Shown here: piece by piece, positions 44,926-56,325 of the stretch | Layout of the letters: every line of letters begins with the position of its first letter | How positions within the stretch are numbered: position 1 is the first letter of the stretch | From: Benincasa hispida | Taxonomy: Eukaryota; Streptophyta; Magnoliopsida; Cucurbitales; Cucurbitaceae | Length of the DNA: 64,000 bases | Direction of reading: 5' to 3' | Assembly (NCBI RefSeq): GCF_009727055.1 | Contig: NC_052359.1 | Span: 16,462,688 to 16,526,687 of the forward strand | Notes under the pieces: generated by a model | The model's input: the letters and a program-made list of their open reading frames with translations, nothing else | Told to the model about the DNA's origin: nothing | Databases searched by the model: none | Translations under genes and position numbers: made by a program

Positions 44926-45258
44926 GATCCCTAGTTGTCCTTTGTAACTTAAGCATGTATGTGGAGACATACAGGTAGATCATGCCTTAAATGATAACCA
45001 AAATGGTATGTAGTATATGGATATAGGAGGGAAACCTTATCCTGGTAATGCTACGGATGCAGCCCGCTTTGTAAAATAGTTACAAGTGTTGTGACTTGCT
45101 ACAAATGGTCTGATCCTGATCATTCATGTGGAGACATGCGAGCGGGGGCATACTATAGAAAGGAGTTTGTATAAGACCGGACCACGAAGTGTTATAATCT
45201 CGTTATATAATGTCGTTCATGACAGAGACTTCACTTCACTAGGATGACCATAGGTAAC

Positions 45259-45294
45259 GTCTCTTATACACATCTAGATGTGTATAAGAGACAG
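45259..45294. other. Tn5/Nextera mosaic-end junction (artefact)
   Basis: GTCTCTTATACACATCT is followed directly by AGATGTGTATAAGAGACAG, two Tn5 mosaic ends tail to tail as in Nextera mate-pair junction adapters. 'ATGACCATAGGTAAC' is duplicated on both sides, where the homologous copia-1 LTR has it once. This is assembly contamination. Confidence 0.95.
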
Positions 45295-46986
45295 TCATTA
45301 CAATGACCATAGGTAACATGACCTCAATCCTGAGTGAGTTAGGAACTCCTGCCTTTGAAGGTGGTCCTTTGATTTACATGTGTGCGAGTGGCCAGATCGC
45401 CGACTCAAACCTACCACTTTGGAGATTCGTCTAATTTGGGAGCTGGGAACTTGGCTACACAAGATGGAATTTACTCCTTCCCTAAAGTAGGGGTAAGTAG
45501 ATAGATTGCTCCATTAAGGGCTAATTTTGGGGCTTGAACGATATGGCGCCACACACCTTCTCATGGCCTGAAAGGTGTTCACACATAGTAGGACTATGTT
45601 GTATTGTTCATTAGAGGGATCAGTGGTACTTAAGGAGTTAGATGTAACTACAAGGGCAAAATGGTAAATTGACCCAACTGTACTTACGAGCATCTGTGAA
45701 GGGTTATCGTATTGTTGATTGGTTATATCTGATGGACACTGAAATATATCTGTGGTGAGAAGAGTGCAGCTATTGGTCTTTAGTAGAATGTCTGACAGTT
45801 AACAGATGGTGGATCTCGTGGCTAAAGAGTTTAGTTAGCTATTCATGTACCATTGAAGCTTCGAGTCATAGGTTCATAAGGTCCCCTTGGTAGATCAATG
45901 GATTCAAGTTAAGAATCAGTTTTTAGTTCAGTTTGAAGTGTTCAAATTGACAAGAGGGAGTTCGATTATGTATGATATGATTGAACTGGTCAATTATATA
46001 TGATATAGTTGACATAATGTATGAGATACATTAATGGAGGAAAATGATATAAATATGATTTATATCTAGGAGGAGAAAAGAACTATGGTTCATATGTTGC
46101 ATTTGATATGATATTAAACCATAGGTTATAAATATAATATGATTATATTTATTTTTAATTTAAACAATTATGGGATAGTTGTTTGTGGTTTTTTTTCCGT
46201 AACCGAATGAGATAGTGAGAGGTTGCATTCAGTTTTTGTAACTAAAGGATAAAATTGTTTTCATTTTGCATAATCAGATATTCGTTCATCGAGTTGGTAC
46301 ATTGTCTATCGAATAGAAAACGAAGAGCATACACGACAGCTCAACGTTTACTAAATGATTGTGTACATGCGCGCCTTTCCTAAACGTTCGCATAGAATTT
46401 ACTAAACGATCGTCTAGACTTTTTCTACGTGATCGCGTGCCTGAGCGTTTTACTAAAAGATCATCTATACGATCAAGCCTCTTTTACAACACAATCATGT
46501 ACCTCTACCTAAACGATCAAACATCTGTCTATACGATAGACTTCCGATTTCTCCCACTTGCTTGGTCGTGGTAAACAATTGTTCCTTCCTCCTTTCCTCT
46601 ACCAAATCTAATAGAGCCCACACCTCTAGATTCTCACTCCGAGAATATCGAGGGTTCTGAGTGGTGATGTGTTCCCTACTGCTTTATTCGTGAGGAGTCC
46701 GTTCGTGGGTAGACGACAGCGATTTGGTGGACGATTGATTTGAATTGCACAGTGAGAGCAAGAGGTGCAATCCTTTGACGAGAGCGATATTTAAAAGGCA
46801 GAGAAGGGTTCTCTGACTGGTACGTATCTCGTTCTTTTGTTATATAAAGTTCAAAGCATGTCGTAATTTGTTGTTAAATGCATAACTAGTCTGTTTGATT
46901 GTGAATGCGATAATTCTGTCACAATGAGTTTAGAACGATCTTGCTTCCGCTCAGAGGTGCTCTTTGATAAAAGTTCCTTCAAATGG

Positions 46987-47257
46987 TTGTTGAAGCATTT
47001 TCTCTCATTCAGCCATTGGCGGTGTTTATTTTTTAGAACCACTTTCCTCTTCAAACTCTACCTCTCACATGTCTCTACATGGATATGATCTTCTTGCACG
47101 ACTTGCTCTTTTCTTTCTCTTTTAATTCTCCTCCCTTCTCAAAATATCTCTGCAAAGTATGACAGTCTAGATCCCTCAAGAGTGTCAGTCATGCATCAAA
47201 AGAAAAAGAAGTTAGCAAACAAGAAACTATAAGCCTTTTAACAAAGAAATCTATTGG
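46987..47257 (-). pseudogene. Athila-3 leader and gag 5' end
   Basis: Minus-strand leader and start of gag between LTR A and the primer site. It carries the A-rich 'AAAGAAAAAGAAG' leader block also seen in Athila-2. The gag N terminus is too decayed to define a start. Confidence 0.5.
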
Positions 47258-47276
47258 CTCCCTGGCAATGAAGCCA
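47258..47276 (-). other. Athila-3 primer-binding site
   Basis: On the minus strand TGGCTTCATTGCCAGGGAG, three bases from the LTR end. This is a variant of the Athila primer site. Confidence 0.65.
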
Positions 47277-47279
47277 ATT

Positions 47280-49891
47280 TGATGAGCACCAATAGGGCGT
47301 TTGATAGGTCTTGTAAAAGACATCTTTTCAATGTTAAAACCCTAAATTCTATCATAATTGTTTGCTAAAAATGGCTATTTTTGTAGGTAAACTCAAATCC
47401 TGACTCAACAAAGCTATTTCAAAAGATTTGGAGCTAATTCGAGCCAAATGACACCAAAATATCACTTAACAAGAAAATCGATGATGAACTACCACTTTGC
47501 CCCTCAAGAGGAACAATTCAACGCACTTTAGCAATACTTGCAGCGTCGCAATGCTCCTTACAACACTAAGCATGATGCTAGCTCGATGCTTGAACACAGA
47601 GTGCATCTATTTGTTGCAAAACAGGGCAGCACCACTACGCTTAATCTAGGGTCGCAACGCTCCGAATAGTCACAGAATAGTCCCTACACGCGCGCCTCAC
47701 GCAGTCGAGCATCAGTGCAGTGTTGCAATGTTAGCCCAATGCTTCTTGGCTTTTCTATGATTTAGCATTGCAACGTTGGCCTTGGCATCATGATGCTATA
47801 CCTGCAGATATAAATTTAGTTGTTTCATTTTCAAAAAGGGAAAAAAACTTCAACTTTTAGAGAGAGACTTCGAATTTACAGAGTTATTCTTGTAAACCTT
47901 GAAGAGATTCAATCAATTTGTATTCAATTATTGTACCAATTATGCAACTATCAATGGATTTCTTGAAGAATTTCATCATCCATGAGTAGGTAATCTTTTT
48001 TCTTGGGGAATTATGTAGATTGGCACTTTCTTGAGACTTTTTTTTTAATTTCTTTCATGTAGTTACTTTCTTTTGAATGTTCTTGTTGAGATTTAGAGTA
48101 TAATTGGTTAAGAATGAATTGAAAACTCAATATTAATCAATTTTTGTAAAAAAATTACATAGTTCTATAAAAAATTTGTAATTAGGGTTGCAAGAATTAG
48201 TAGTCTTGATAGAAAATGTGGACTTCTTTTCCTCTTTTTTTTAAAGAATCTATTAATTAAGAACATTCATGCAATCAATCTTGAATTTTCGGTTTTTTGA
48301 TTTCAAGATTTGGAATAGATAAGAAAACCCATGAGTTTAATGCAATTTAGGGATTAATTATGAAATGTCTTTAGGAAGCAATTAAAACTTAGATTAAGTT
48401 CAATTGTCAAATTAGCTAATTAGGGCATTAGGAATTTATTCTTTATGAACTATTGAATAATCTAGTTACACGATTCTTTGTTAAGTCAATGATAGAATTG
48501 CCCAATTGAATCTTATCTCATAATCTCTCTTACTTCTCTCATTACTAAATTTTCTATATCAATTCTTGCCTTTTCACTTAGTTAGTTTCTAGTTCTTTAA
48601 AACAACACCCTCTAGTTTAAATTTTTGCATTTTGGAATTCAATTAGTCTATTTTAAACCAATTAATAGAGATTCTCTTAGGATTGACCTCTTACTCCACT
48701 ATTGATATGTACTAGTTTTAGTTGTAGCTAGAGTATTATAAATTATATTTGTTTTGAGTAAGATAAAATTTACGACACCTATTTTAGTTTAAACAACGTT
48801 ATAAAATCCTACGGTCCTAACAAATAATGTTTTGTTCCTTACTCTAAAAACAAATAGTAAAGTGAAGTACGAAGTCGAACCACAGAGAGTCACGAAGATT
48901 TCTAAATCAAAAAGCTTATAGACGATAACCAAAGTGATGAGTAATTGCAAAATGAATGTAAAGTGCACAAAATAAAATGAGGATGAGTGAATGTATGAGA
49001 TGTAATGATGAATTAAGCACACAGAGTGTTAATTATCAATCAAAGAAACACCTAGCTTGGGTCTATCGAGTCTTTCCTATTCCTTGCAATTCTATCATTG
49101 ATTCAATCTTATGATAAGCATGAAATTCTACCAATTAACACTTAGCCGTCTCATTTAGAACCCTATATGGAAGCCCATTGAATCGAGTTAATCAAGAATT
49201 TAAATGAGAAACCCCTCCTAAACAATCAATTAACATGCATTAAAGACAAGGGTTCACTAAGCCAAATAATCGATTTTCACCGTCTAACTGATTACACAAG
49301 TAGGAATTCATGTAGATTAGTTAGAATATGCTTATTAATTGTAATCCGTAACCAATTTAACAATCTAACTTCACCATTGCTTCTTGGCGATTAACATCCG
49401 AACAATTACATATTAATAATTAATCTTAAGCTATAAATCAATAAAACATGGCTAATTTATCAAATAATCCCATACTAAAAAGATTGAAGAATTAATATAG
49501 ATGAAATCCATTAAAAACCAGACGAATCTCAACAAGTTTAATGCCAAAATCTCGAGAACATACAAGGAGTAGAAGAAGAACTCTAAAACCCAAGCTAAGT
49601 ACTTATCTCTTGCCTCTAATCATCTTCAAAGTTAAGTATATGAAATTTAATAATGATCAAAGAGTAAAAGAATAAATTTTTATAGTGGAGAGAAGAAGAA
49701 AATTGGAGCAGAAGAGAAAAAATGGCGTGAACCCATGACAAATCAGGCAAAAATTATCTTTTATATAAAAAATGTAGCATTGCTAAGCTAGGGAGAGTGT
49801 ATCAAATCAAGGGTGCGTTCGCATCTACCATGTCCGTCAAGATCCGGAGCATTGCGATGCTCTCGCCTTAGTTGTTTTTTGTCTTCAAGCG
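47280..49891 (-). repeat. Athila-3 5' LTR, interrupted
   Basis: The LTR starts on the plus strand as TGATGAGCACC next to the primer site. It is split at 47301 by a solo LTR and resumes at 48801. On the minus strand its end has the 'CTCTGTGGTTCGACTTCG' block typical of Tat LTR ends, and a TATA-like TTTTATATAAAAG lies near 49760. At 49892 another LTR is inserted. The continuation probably lies in 51917-52437. Confidence 0.65.
47302..48795 (+). repeat. Solo Tat/Athila LTR in Athila-3 5' LTR
   Basis: It starts TGATAGGTCT, ends 'TAGTTTAAACA', and has TSDs GCGTT (47297-47301) and ACGTT (48796-48800, one mismatch). It has a start hairpin (GTCTT at 47308-47312 with AAGAC at 47317-47321), a TATAAAT at 47809-47815 and GCAACGCT-like motifs at 47535-47780. 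Confidence 0.72.
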
Positions 49892-51916
49892 TGATGACAT
49901 GCAGAAATGCATGCCATCTTAGTCTTTTTACTTAGAATTATGAAGGTTGTTAGGCAGAATATGCGGCAATCATGTTAGGAATTCACGAGAAAAAGAGCTT
50001 GCGTCGATCAGTATGATGAATCTCAGCTAACCTGTTACTTTGCGTTAATTATGTGTTCAATATTCTATTTTTGTAGACAATCCAGGAAATGAACGCAAAC
50101 GCAGAAACCGAACCACTGTATAGACGACCGTATGCGGAGAAACACTCCATCGCAAAGCCGAACGCATCAATCAATGCATGGATGTTGCGATAATCATCCG
50201 TATGTGTTCATCACATGGGAGTTGCGCTCGTCAAGCGATTGCGATCATCATGTAGAGTTTGCAGTATTAAGCAAATGCGGCCATTGAATGATTGTGGCTA
50301 CGTGACAATGCAAACTAATGGGATCAACACAAGTAGGTGGAATGAACGCATCAACGCATCTACCTCGAGAAAATCCAAAAGATGATGTTGACATTTCATT
50401 TACCACGCTGTTGGTGGCAGAAGTTTAGAAAAAAACTAACGCATCGAACATCAGACTCAGAGTAGTCCAATTAATGTTGTCTGTGACCAAGCTCTATAAA
50501 TAGAAGTCAACGAGTTGAAATTCAAGTTATCCAGAGATTATCCCTCAAATCGGGGATTTTCCCCGCGATCCAAACAAACACGTGAAAAGATGGTTGAGAG
50601 TTCTTCACCTCCTTCATCCATTCTGAGTGACGACTAGAGCCTTCGACCGGAGCTAGATCTCGAGAGAGTCAGCTCCTCTTCCCATCCATGTCACCACCGG
50701 CAGCCTTGATGCACATCCACTGGGAGCAAATCTTTGCTTCCAGCCGGTCATTTCCTTTTCCTTTCTTTTCTCATATTGTATTGTATGACATTTTGGAATT
50801 AGGGAATTAATACAATCTGTTTTTCAATGCATTTCTCTGTTCCTTCGACTCCATCTCCATCTTCTTTGCTTAGCATCTTTACTTTTATTGCAACACTTAG
50901 TGAGATTGCTTGGGTATTGCATACTTAGTCATGTGGATTAAGGATATGAAGCATGTAGCAACCCATCGAGAGGTGTGCGTTACGTGAGTGTGTGAGTAAT
51001 CTTATTTGCTTAGTGTGAAGCTGCTACAACACCTGTCTATAGGCTAACGCATTGCTTGTCTATGAGTGAAGTCAGCAACAATCAACTAGGAGGGTAAGTG
51101 GTTGGTCACATTAAGCAAGGTATGTATTGTTCACTAGAGATATGAGTAATCTTGCGTCAACCAAGTTCATTTGTTTGTCTTGTTTTATGTTGTGCCCAAC
51201 ACTCCTTTAGAGCTACTCGAGAGAGAGTCTAAAGAAAGAACTTAATGACTCGAGAGAGCTAGGTTAGAATCTAGACTCGAGAGAGCGAGATTAAATCGAC
51301 ATAAGCAAGAGATAGGAACTTAGAGATAAGCTATGTTTGTCAACACTGCATCGCATGCACCCTAGGAATAGGTATGATATTATGTGGTTGCCTTATTTGT
51401 GTGTGTCACTCTATCATCGCATAAATAAGAATAGAGGCTTATGTGTAGGTCTATAGACTTATCGCATATATCGCATGCGTTCTAGTATTAGAATTCGTAG
51501 CATTCGCACCGAGAGGTGGTTTACTATTGTATGTGTGTTGCATGATCACATTGGTTGTTGACTAAGGTTGTCCTTGCGGTTACTCTTAAGGGTTGCAATG
51601 AATTCATCTCCGAAATTTATCTATTTTCCCATACATTTATTTCATGTCAAGTGTTGTCGGATCTCTACCTTTCATGCATATTCTCATTGTGTTTTCTGTT
51701 AGATAGGAGTAGGAGTAGGATTAACTTAGCAACATCCCCTCCATTCTTTTATTTAAACCACCACAGGCACATCACCACAATCATATATCTACAAGTCCCT
51801 GTGTTCGACCTCGGATTACCCGAGAAACTTGCATTGAAATTATACTTGGTTCCATCACAAGAAAACTTATGTAGCTATGCCCCTTGCTTCTAAAAAATAA
51901 ACAGCTACTTCATTCA
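49892..51916 (+). repeat. Tat-type LTR 'R2'
   Basis: It starts TGATGACATGC with a start hairpin (49894-49902 with 49909-49917, 8 of 9 pairs) and ends 'CTACTTCATTCA'. The box TATAAATA is at 50495-50502. The end carries 'AAGTCCCTGTGTTCGACC', typical of Tat/Ogre LTR ends. The flanks AAGCG and AGCAT suggest an imperfect target duplication. It is probably a solo LTR. Confidence 0.68.
50495..50502 (+). promoter_or_regulatory. TATA box of LTR R2
   Basis: TATAAATA about 600 bp into the LTR, at the same relative place as in LTR R3 (55262-55269). Confidence 0.65.
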
Positions 51917-52437
51917 AGCATAGCACTATGTTCTCTTTAGACTAATTTTGTAATTTCACGGTCTTCTTTCTCCCTTGGTGCATTTGAGCTCCACTTTTGA
52001 CCGTTTAGCACCTTTCCACACCCGAACATCTTGGTATACCTTTTAGACACTCGAGATTTATAAAATCATCAATGAAGCATATTAAATAGACCAATGATCC
52101 CGAATTAAATAGAGGGAGATAGTACATTTACATTCATTCATTAAAAGAAATTCTAAAATTTCAACTACAAATTATCCACAAAAAGATCAACAATAATCAC
52201 CAACAATATTTAACCACAAGCCTCCACTTCTACAATTCCACAAACTGCGATTTGTGGGAGATGGCAGTTTGTGGAAGGCTTGAGCGACGAAGGATGTGGG
52301 AAAGGCGTGTGTAGTGGAGGACTTTGTTGGAGATGAAAAAAATAAATAAATTTAAAAGGGAATTCTAAGGTTTTAATTTGACATTCCTGACACCATTGAG
52401 AAATGTGTAACCTCTCTCAATGCTAAAATAAGATAGT
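51917..52437. other. Intervening sequence with a 13-bp hairpin
   Basis: No gene is seen. The left part may be the rest of the Athila-3 5' LTR. It holds a perfect inverted repeat, TTCCACAAACTGC at 52236-52248 and GCAGTTTGTGGAA at 52264-52276, with a 15-base loop and outer 'CAAGCC/GGCTTG' pairing. Confidence 0.5.
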
Positions 52438-53821
52438 TGATGTGTGAACGCAAGCGTACGTATCGATGTAATAAATCCCAAAATAGGGCATTGTTCTCAG
52501 GGATCGGCGTGAGCAATTTTTCCTAAGCTTAGCTATCACAATTCTTTGTCAATTTTATCCAGTCAACCAAAAGATTATTTTTATTAATGACTACAAAGGA
52601 CAAAAATTCAATCACACACAAATACAATTCAAAGTGAAACTGATCAAGGGTGTTGTTTCATTTAGGAATTACAATAAGTTATGAGATGCAATTAATTGAA
52701 ATTGATAGACTGAGGCTAGAAGTTCTAAAATCAGGAAATCTTCTCTCGAGCTCAAACCTTCATAATAACTAACTATCGACCCAAATCTCTTCTATCGCTT
52801 CATTAGTTACAACATTAAGACCCTTCAATCGCATCCTTTATTATTCTAAATTCATTCTCATTCAATTTCGAATAGTAATCTAAATTACGGGGCCCAACGA
52901 ATTAAATTCTCTCTCGAGACATCTAATTAACTTAAGTTCATTCAATTAATGGCCAGTTAACCGAATGCATTAAGCATAAAAAATTTAGAAATCTATGCAA
53001 ATTCAATCAATTGTAAATTCAAATACTCAAAGTAACATCCCTAAAATCCACAAATACCCCAGAAACATAGTTTAGCCACGCATGATTCTAACAACAATAA
53101 CCAACAAATAATCAGTCATCATGGCAAACAATAATATAAACATAGAAAAACAATCTCTCCTCAATAGGATCGAATCCCAATCACGATCTCCTTGACTCTA
53201 GCCACGAATTACAGATTAGTCTTCAACAAAATGCACGTTCTTGATCAATTCTTCCTGCCACAATCTGCCTAAAAATGCTCTTGACACAACCTTCAATCAA
53301 AATCTTGAGTCTTCAGCCGAAACGGTTCGAAATCGCTCTGATTTTCCTCTATACAGACTTGAATTTTTTAGTAAAAACCTCTAAAAATTATCTCCCCAGA
53401 CCATGCAATGCAACAATGTTTTTATAATGTCCTCGTAGCATTACAACATTACAAATCAGCTTTGCAACGCTAACGTCATGCCAGTCACGTAGAGTTCATA
53501 GTGTTGCGACGTTACCTTATTCCCAATTGCTCTCGAGTCTGCAGCATCAGGGAATAGCATTACAACGCTGGCTTCCCTGAATTGTCTTCTAAAATTGCCT
53601 CCTTTCTTGCCCCCTTGATCCTTGGTTTCTTCCTAATTTCATAGCCAACCCATAGTTGCTCAAATTGGGAGTTTTGCCTCGGGTTTTTGATCATTTTCGC
53701 ACAAATTGCTCTTGATGCTTAGTTTCTTGAAATTACTCAATAAACCACATCAAATTAAATAAAACTAGCAATAGTAGTTCTAAATTTGTAGGTAATAAAA
53801 GCACTTTTTAGATGCTTTTCA
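52438..53821 (-). repeat. Athila-4 3' LTR
   Basis: On the minus strand it starts TGAAAAGCATC with a 7-bp perfect stem (53797-53803 with 53813-53819). Directly before it is the purine tract 'AAGTTTGGGGTGG' (53822-53834, minus strand). The other end carries 'GATCCCTGAGAACAATGCCC', typical of LTR ends. GCAACGCT-like motifs are at 53400-53570. Confidence 0.7.
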
Positions 53822-54699
53822 CCACCCCAAACTTAAAACTTTGCTAGTCCCGAGCAAAGAAAAGAAAGAAACACAAGGTAGGGAATAATGAATACTGAAA
53901 TGAAAAGGTTCTAAACATGCATTCTCTTATTCTGATTTCATCAGCTTTTCAACATATACAACACTCTTCCATAGAAAAATTAATACACATCCTAAACATT
54001 GAGAGTTTCTAAAGCCAAAACTTTTTATCCCCTGTGTATGTGTATGACTCCTCCTTTAATTCAAAACTCAACAACTAACATAAGATTTAATTAAGCTTTA
54101 TCATTTTTCCCCCTAATCTAGCTCAAGACCAATCAGTAATCATCACCACACTCAAGGAAGTAATATGTCCACTAAGGTGCCTTATTTTTGTTCTTATTTT
54201 TAACAATAAAAAGGGCCCTAAACTTGGGGCATTAGCTTTCACACATCCACTATAGGGAACCATACCTAGTCAAATCCCAGGTGTCCTAACTAATCATAGC
54301 AAAGGCAGCTCTTTTTACCCTCCAATCATGCATACATATTACAAGTTTAAAATAATAAAAAGATATTTCTTTTAAGCGCATGAGTGCACACTCTAATTTT
54401 TTCTCAAAGGCAATACTAATATTCTTTTCTTTCCTCTTAGTCTAACAATACAAACCATCATGTCAGACACTCTTCTAACCAGTGGGGCCTTTCGAGGTGA
54501 CAACCAACTTGTCTTAAATTAATGCTTTGTTCAGTTAGAGGTTCTAAATTAAAATGGTTCATGCTCAAGATAACAGAGGATACAAAGGGGGATTCATAAC
54601 AAAGAATACTCAAGACAAGACTATGTTATCCAAATTCTACTTTGAAGCGTGGCATAAATCATGAGTGACTCATCAACCATCGTCATAAGAGAAAGCAAC
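53822..54699 (-). other. Athila-4 3' non-coding tail, left part
   Basis: On the minus strand it reads 'CTCGGGACTAGCAAAG' then 'TTTTAAGTTTGGGG', the Tat/Athila 3' signature, preceded by long AT-rich non-coding sequence. No gene. It is cut by LTR R3 at 54700. Confidence 0.6.
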
Positions 54700-56287
54700 T
54701 GATAACTGGCAGAAATGCCAATTATTACAAGCCTTTTATTTAGAATCATGAGGGCTAATAAGTAGAAAGTGCGGTGATAATAATTAGAATTTGCGAAATT
54801 TTGAGTTTTGCGTCAATTAGCATCTAAATCCTCACTGACCCCAATATTATGCGTTACTCCATGCCAAAGTGTCTATTTTTGTAGCTATCGCAGGAATCAA
54901 ATGCATGCATTTGATATCGCAAACAAATGCATGCGCTGAAGCTAGGCAATCGCAAAGACAAACGCATGAGCTAAGCAATCGCAGACGGTAATCACATGCG
55001 TCCAACTCATGGAAGTTGCGATAATCACATGCGTCTAACACATGGGAATTGCATTGACCAAATGGAGATTGTGCCACGGAGTGATAGCTATAATAGAAGA
55101 TTGCAAGGTGGGTAGAACGCGTTGATAACTTCAGCTAAATTAAGCTCGGACGCATACCTTGGGAGTATCAACAAGATAAGGCGATGTGACAATGCCCATA
55201 CCGCGACAAAAGTAGCAGTGAGCCATACCGTCATCATTATAGCTGTCGGCGTCCAAACTCTATAAATAGCCCTCGGGACCTTCATTTTAAGACATCCAAA
55301 TTTCTGTTTCAAGGCAAAAATTTGTGATCACAGATGAGAGCTTGAAAGAGATTTTCAGTGAGAATTCTTCATCTCCACAACCCAGATTGAGTGACGATCG
55401 GAGCATTCGCCAGAGGTAGAGCTCGAGAGAGACATCTCCATTATTCAACCATGGCACCATCGGCAGCCTTGACGCCGAGTCCTTCCTTTCTTTTCTAATC
55501 TCTGTGTTGTATTACATTTTAGCTTAAGTTATTAAGATATTTTGTAATCAATGCAAATCTTAACTCCTTCATTTTCGTCTTCTTCATCATCTTCATCTCT
55601 ATCATAGTTTATCTTTAGCGTTTATTTATCAAAGACAATCGCATACTTAATTGTGTAGCCTAGAGATAGGACGCATGAAGCAACCCATCGAGAGGTGTGC
55701 ATTGTGCAAGTATAGTGAGTTAATCCTCTTTCCTTGGTGAAAGGATGTAGCAACACTTGTCTATGGGATGTTGCATTGCTAGTCTATAAGTTAAATAGCC
55801 GCGTCTAACTGCTTGAGAAGGTAAGAGATGGAACGCACTAAAGCAAAGTTCACATTGTTCCTAAAGATAGGCACAATCTTATGCTCAATGCAACCATGCA
55901 CTATAGAGATATAGTCATGCGGCTGACCACCGAGAGGTGTGCGACACGTTAGTGCAATGAGCTGGGATTACTCGGGCGATTTAAGATGATAAACATTACT
56001 ATGCGTTAATGGTTGTTGTGTCTCTACTTATTCTCATTGCAAGTCTTCTATTGCTCAATCTGTTTAGTTAGGAGTAGGAATAGTTTGTACATCCATTGAA
56101 CTTCTTTTTATTTTTCTTTTCATCGCCTTAAACGCATTGCTTCACAAGAATTATTGAGTGACAAGTCCCTGTGTTCGACGTCGGAGTACTCGAGAAACTT
56201 GCGTTTGTGTTATACTTGGTGCGAGCGTAAGAAAACTTGTGATAGGAATGCGTGATCATTTCATATTAGTTTAATGTATCTTCATTC
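54700..56287 (+). repeat. Tat-type LTR 'R3'
   Basis: Related to R2. It starts TGATAACTGGC with a hairpin (54702-54710 with 54717-54725, 8 of 9 pairs). It has TATAAATA at 55262-55269 and 'AAGTCCCTGTGTTCGACG' near its end, and reaches 'ATCTTCATTC' where a Tn5 adapter junction begins. An 18-bp perfect palindrome is at 54897-54914. The true right end and target duplication are hidden by the artefact. Confidence 0.7.
55262..55269 (+). promoter_or_regulatory. TATA box of LTR R3
   Basis: TATAAATA at the homologous place to 50495-50502. Confidence 0.65.
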
Positions 56288-56325
56288 CTGTCTCTTATAC
56301 ACATCTAGATGTGTATAAGAGACAG
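56288..56325. other. Tn5/Nextera mosaic-end junction (artefact)
   Basis: CTGTCTCTTATACACATCT is followed at once by AGATGTGTATAAGAGACAG, the exact 38-base mate-pair junction. It marks a chimeric join, so the order of sequence left and right of it is unsafe. Confidence 0.97.

Larger units (their letters stand above)
42902..46981 (+). repeat. Solo copia LTR 'A' (copia-1 family)
   Basis: It starts TGTTGAGG and ends 'GTTCCTTCA', with a perfect TSD AATGG at 42897-42901 and 46982-46986 inside Athila-3. Without its own insertion it is about 2.2 kb, as in copia-1, and it carries CGATCG-type palindromes at 46320-46530. It is interrupted by solo LTR 'B' and by a sequencing-adapter junction at 45259-45294. 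No internal sequence remains. Confidence 0.85.

Noticed and set aside
51555..51893. 112-codon plus-strand frame considered as a small secreted protein gene
   Set aside because: It lies wholly in LTR R2, overlapping the conserved LTR-end block, and is not open in LTR R3.
49892..56287. LTRs R2 and R3 considered as the two LTRs of one element
   Set aside because: Both are plus strand, but the sequence between them is minus-strand Athila-4 LTR and tail plus unassigned sequence. There is no primer site after R2 and no purine tract before R3, and the two are clearly diverged.
45259..56325. The two 36-38 base inverted repeats considered as termini of a small transposon or an attachment site
   Set aside because: The sequence is exactly the Tn5 mosaic end used in Nextera libraries, in junction-adapter arrangement.
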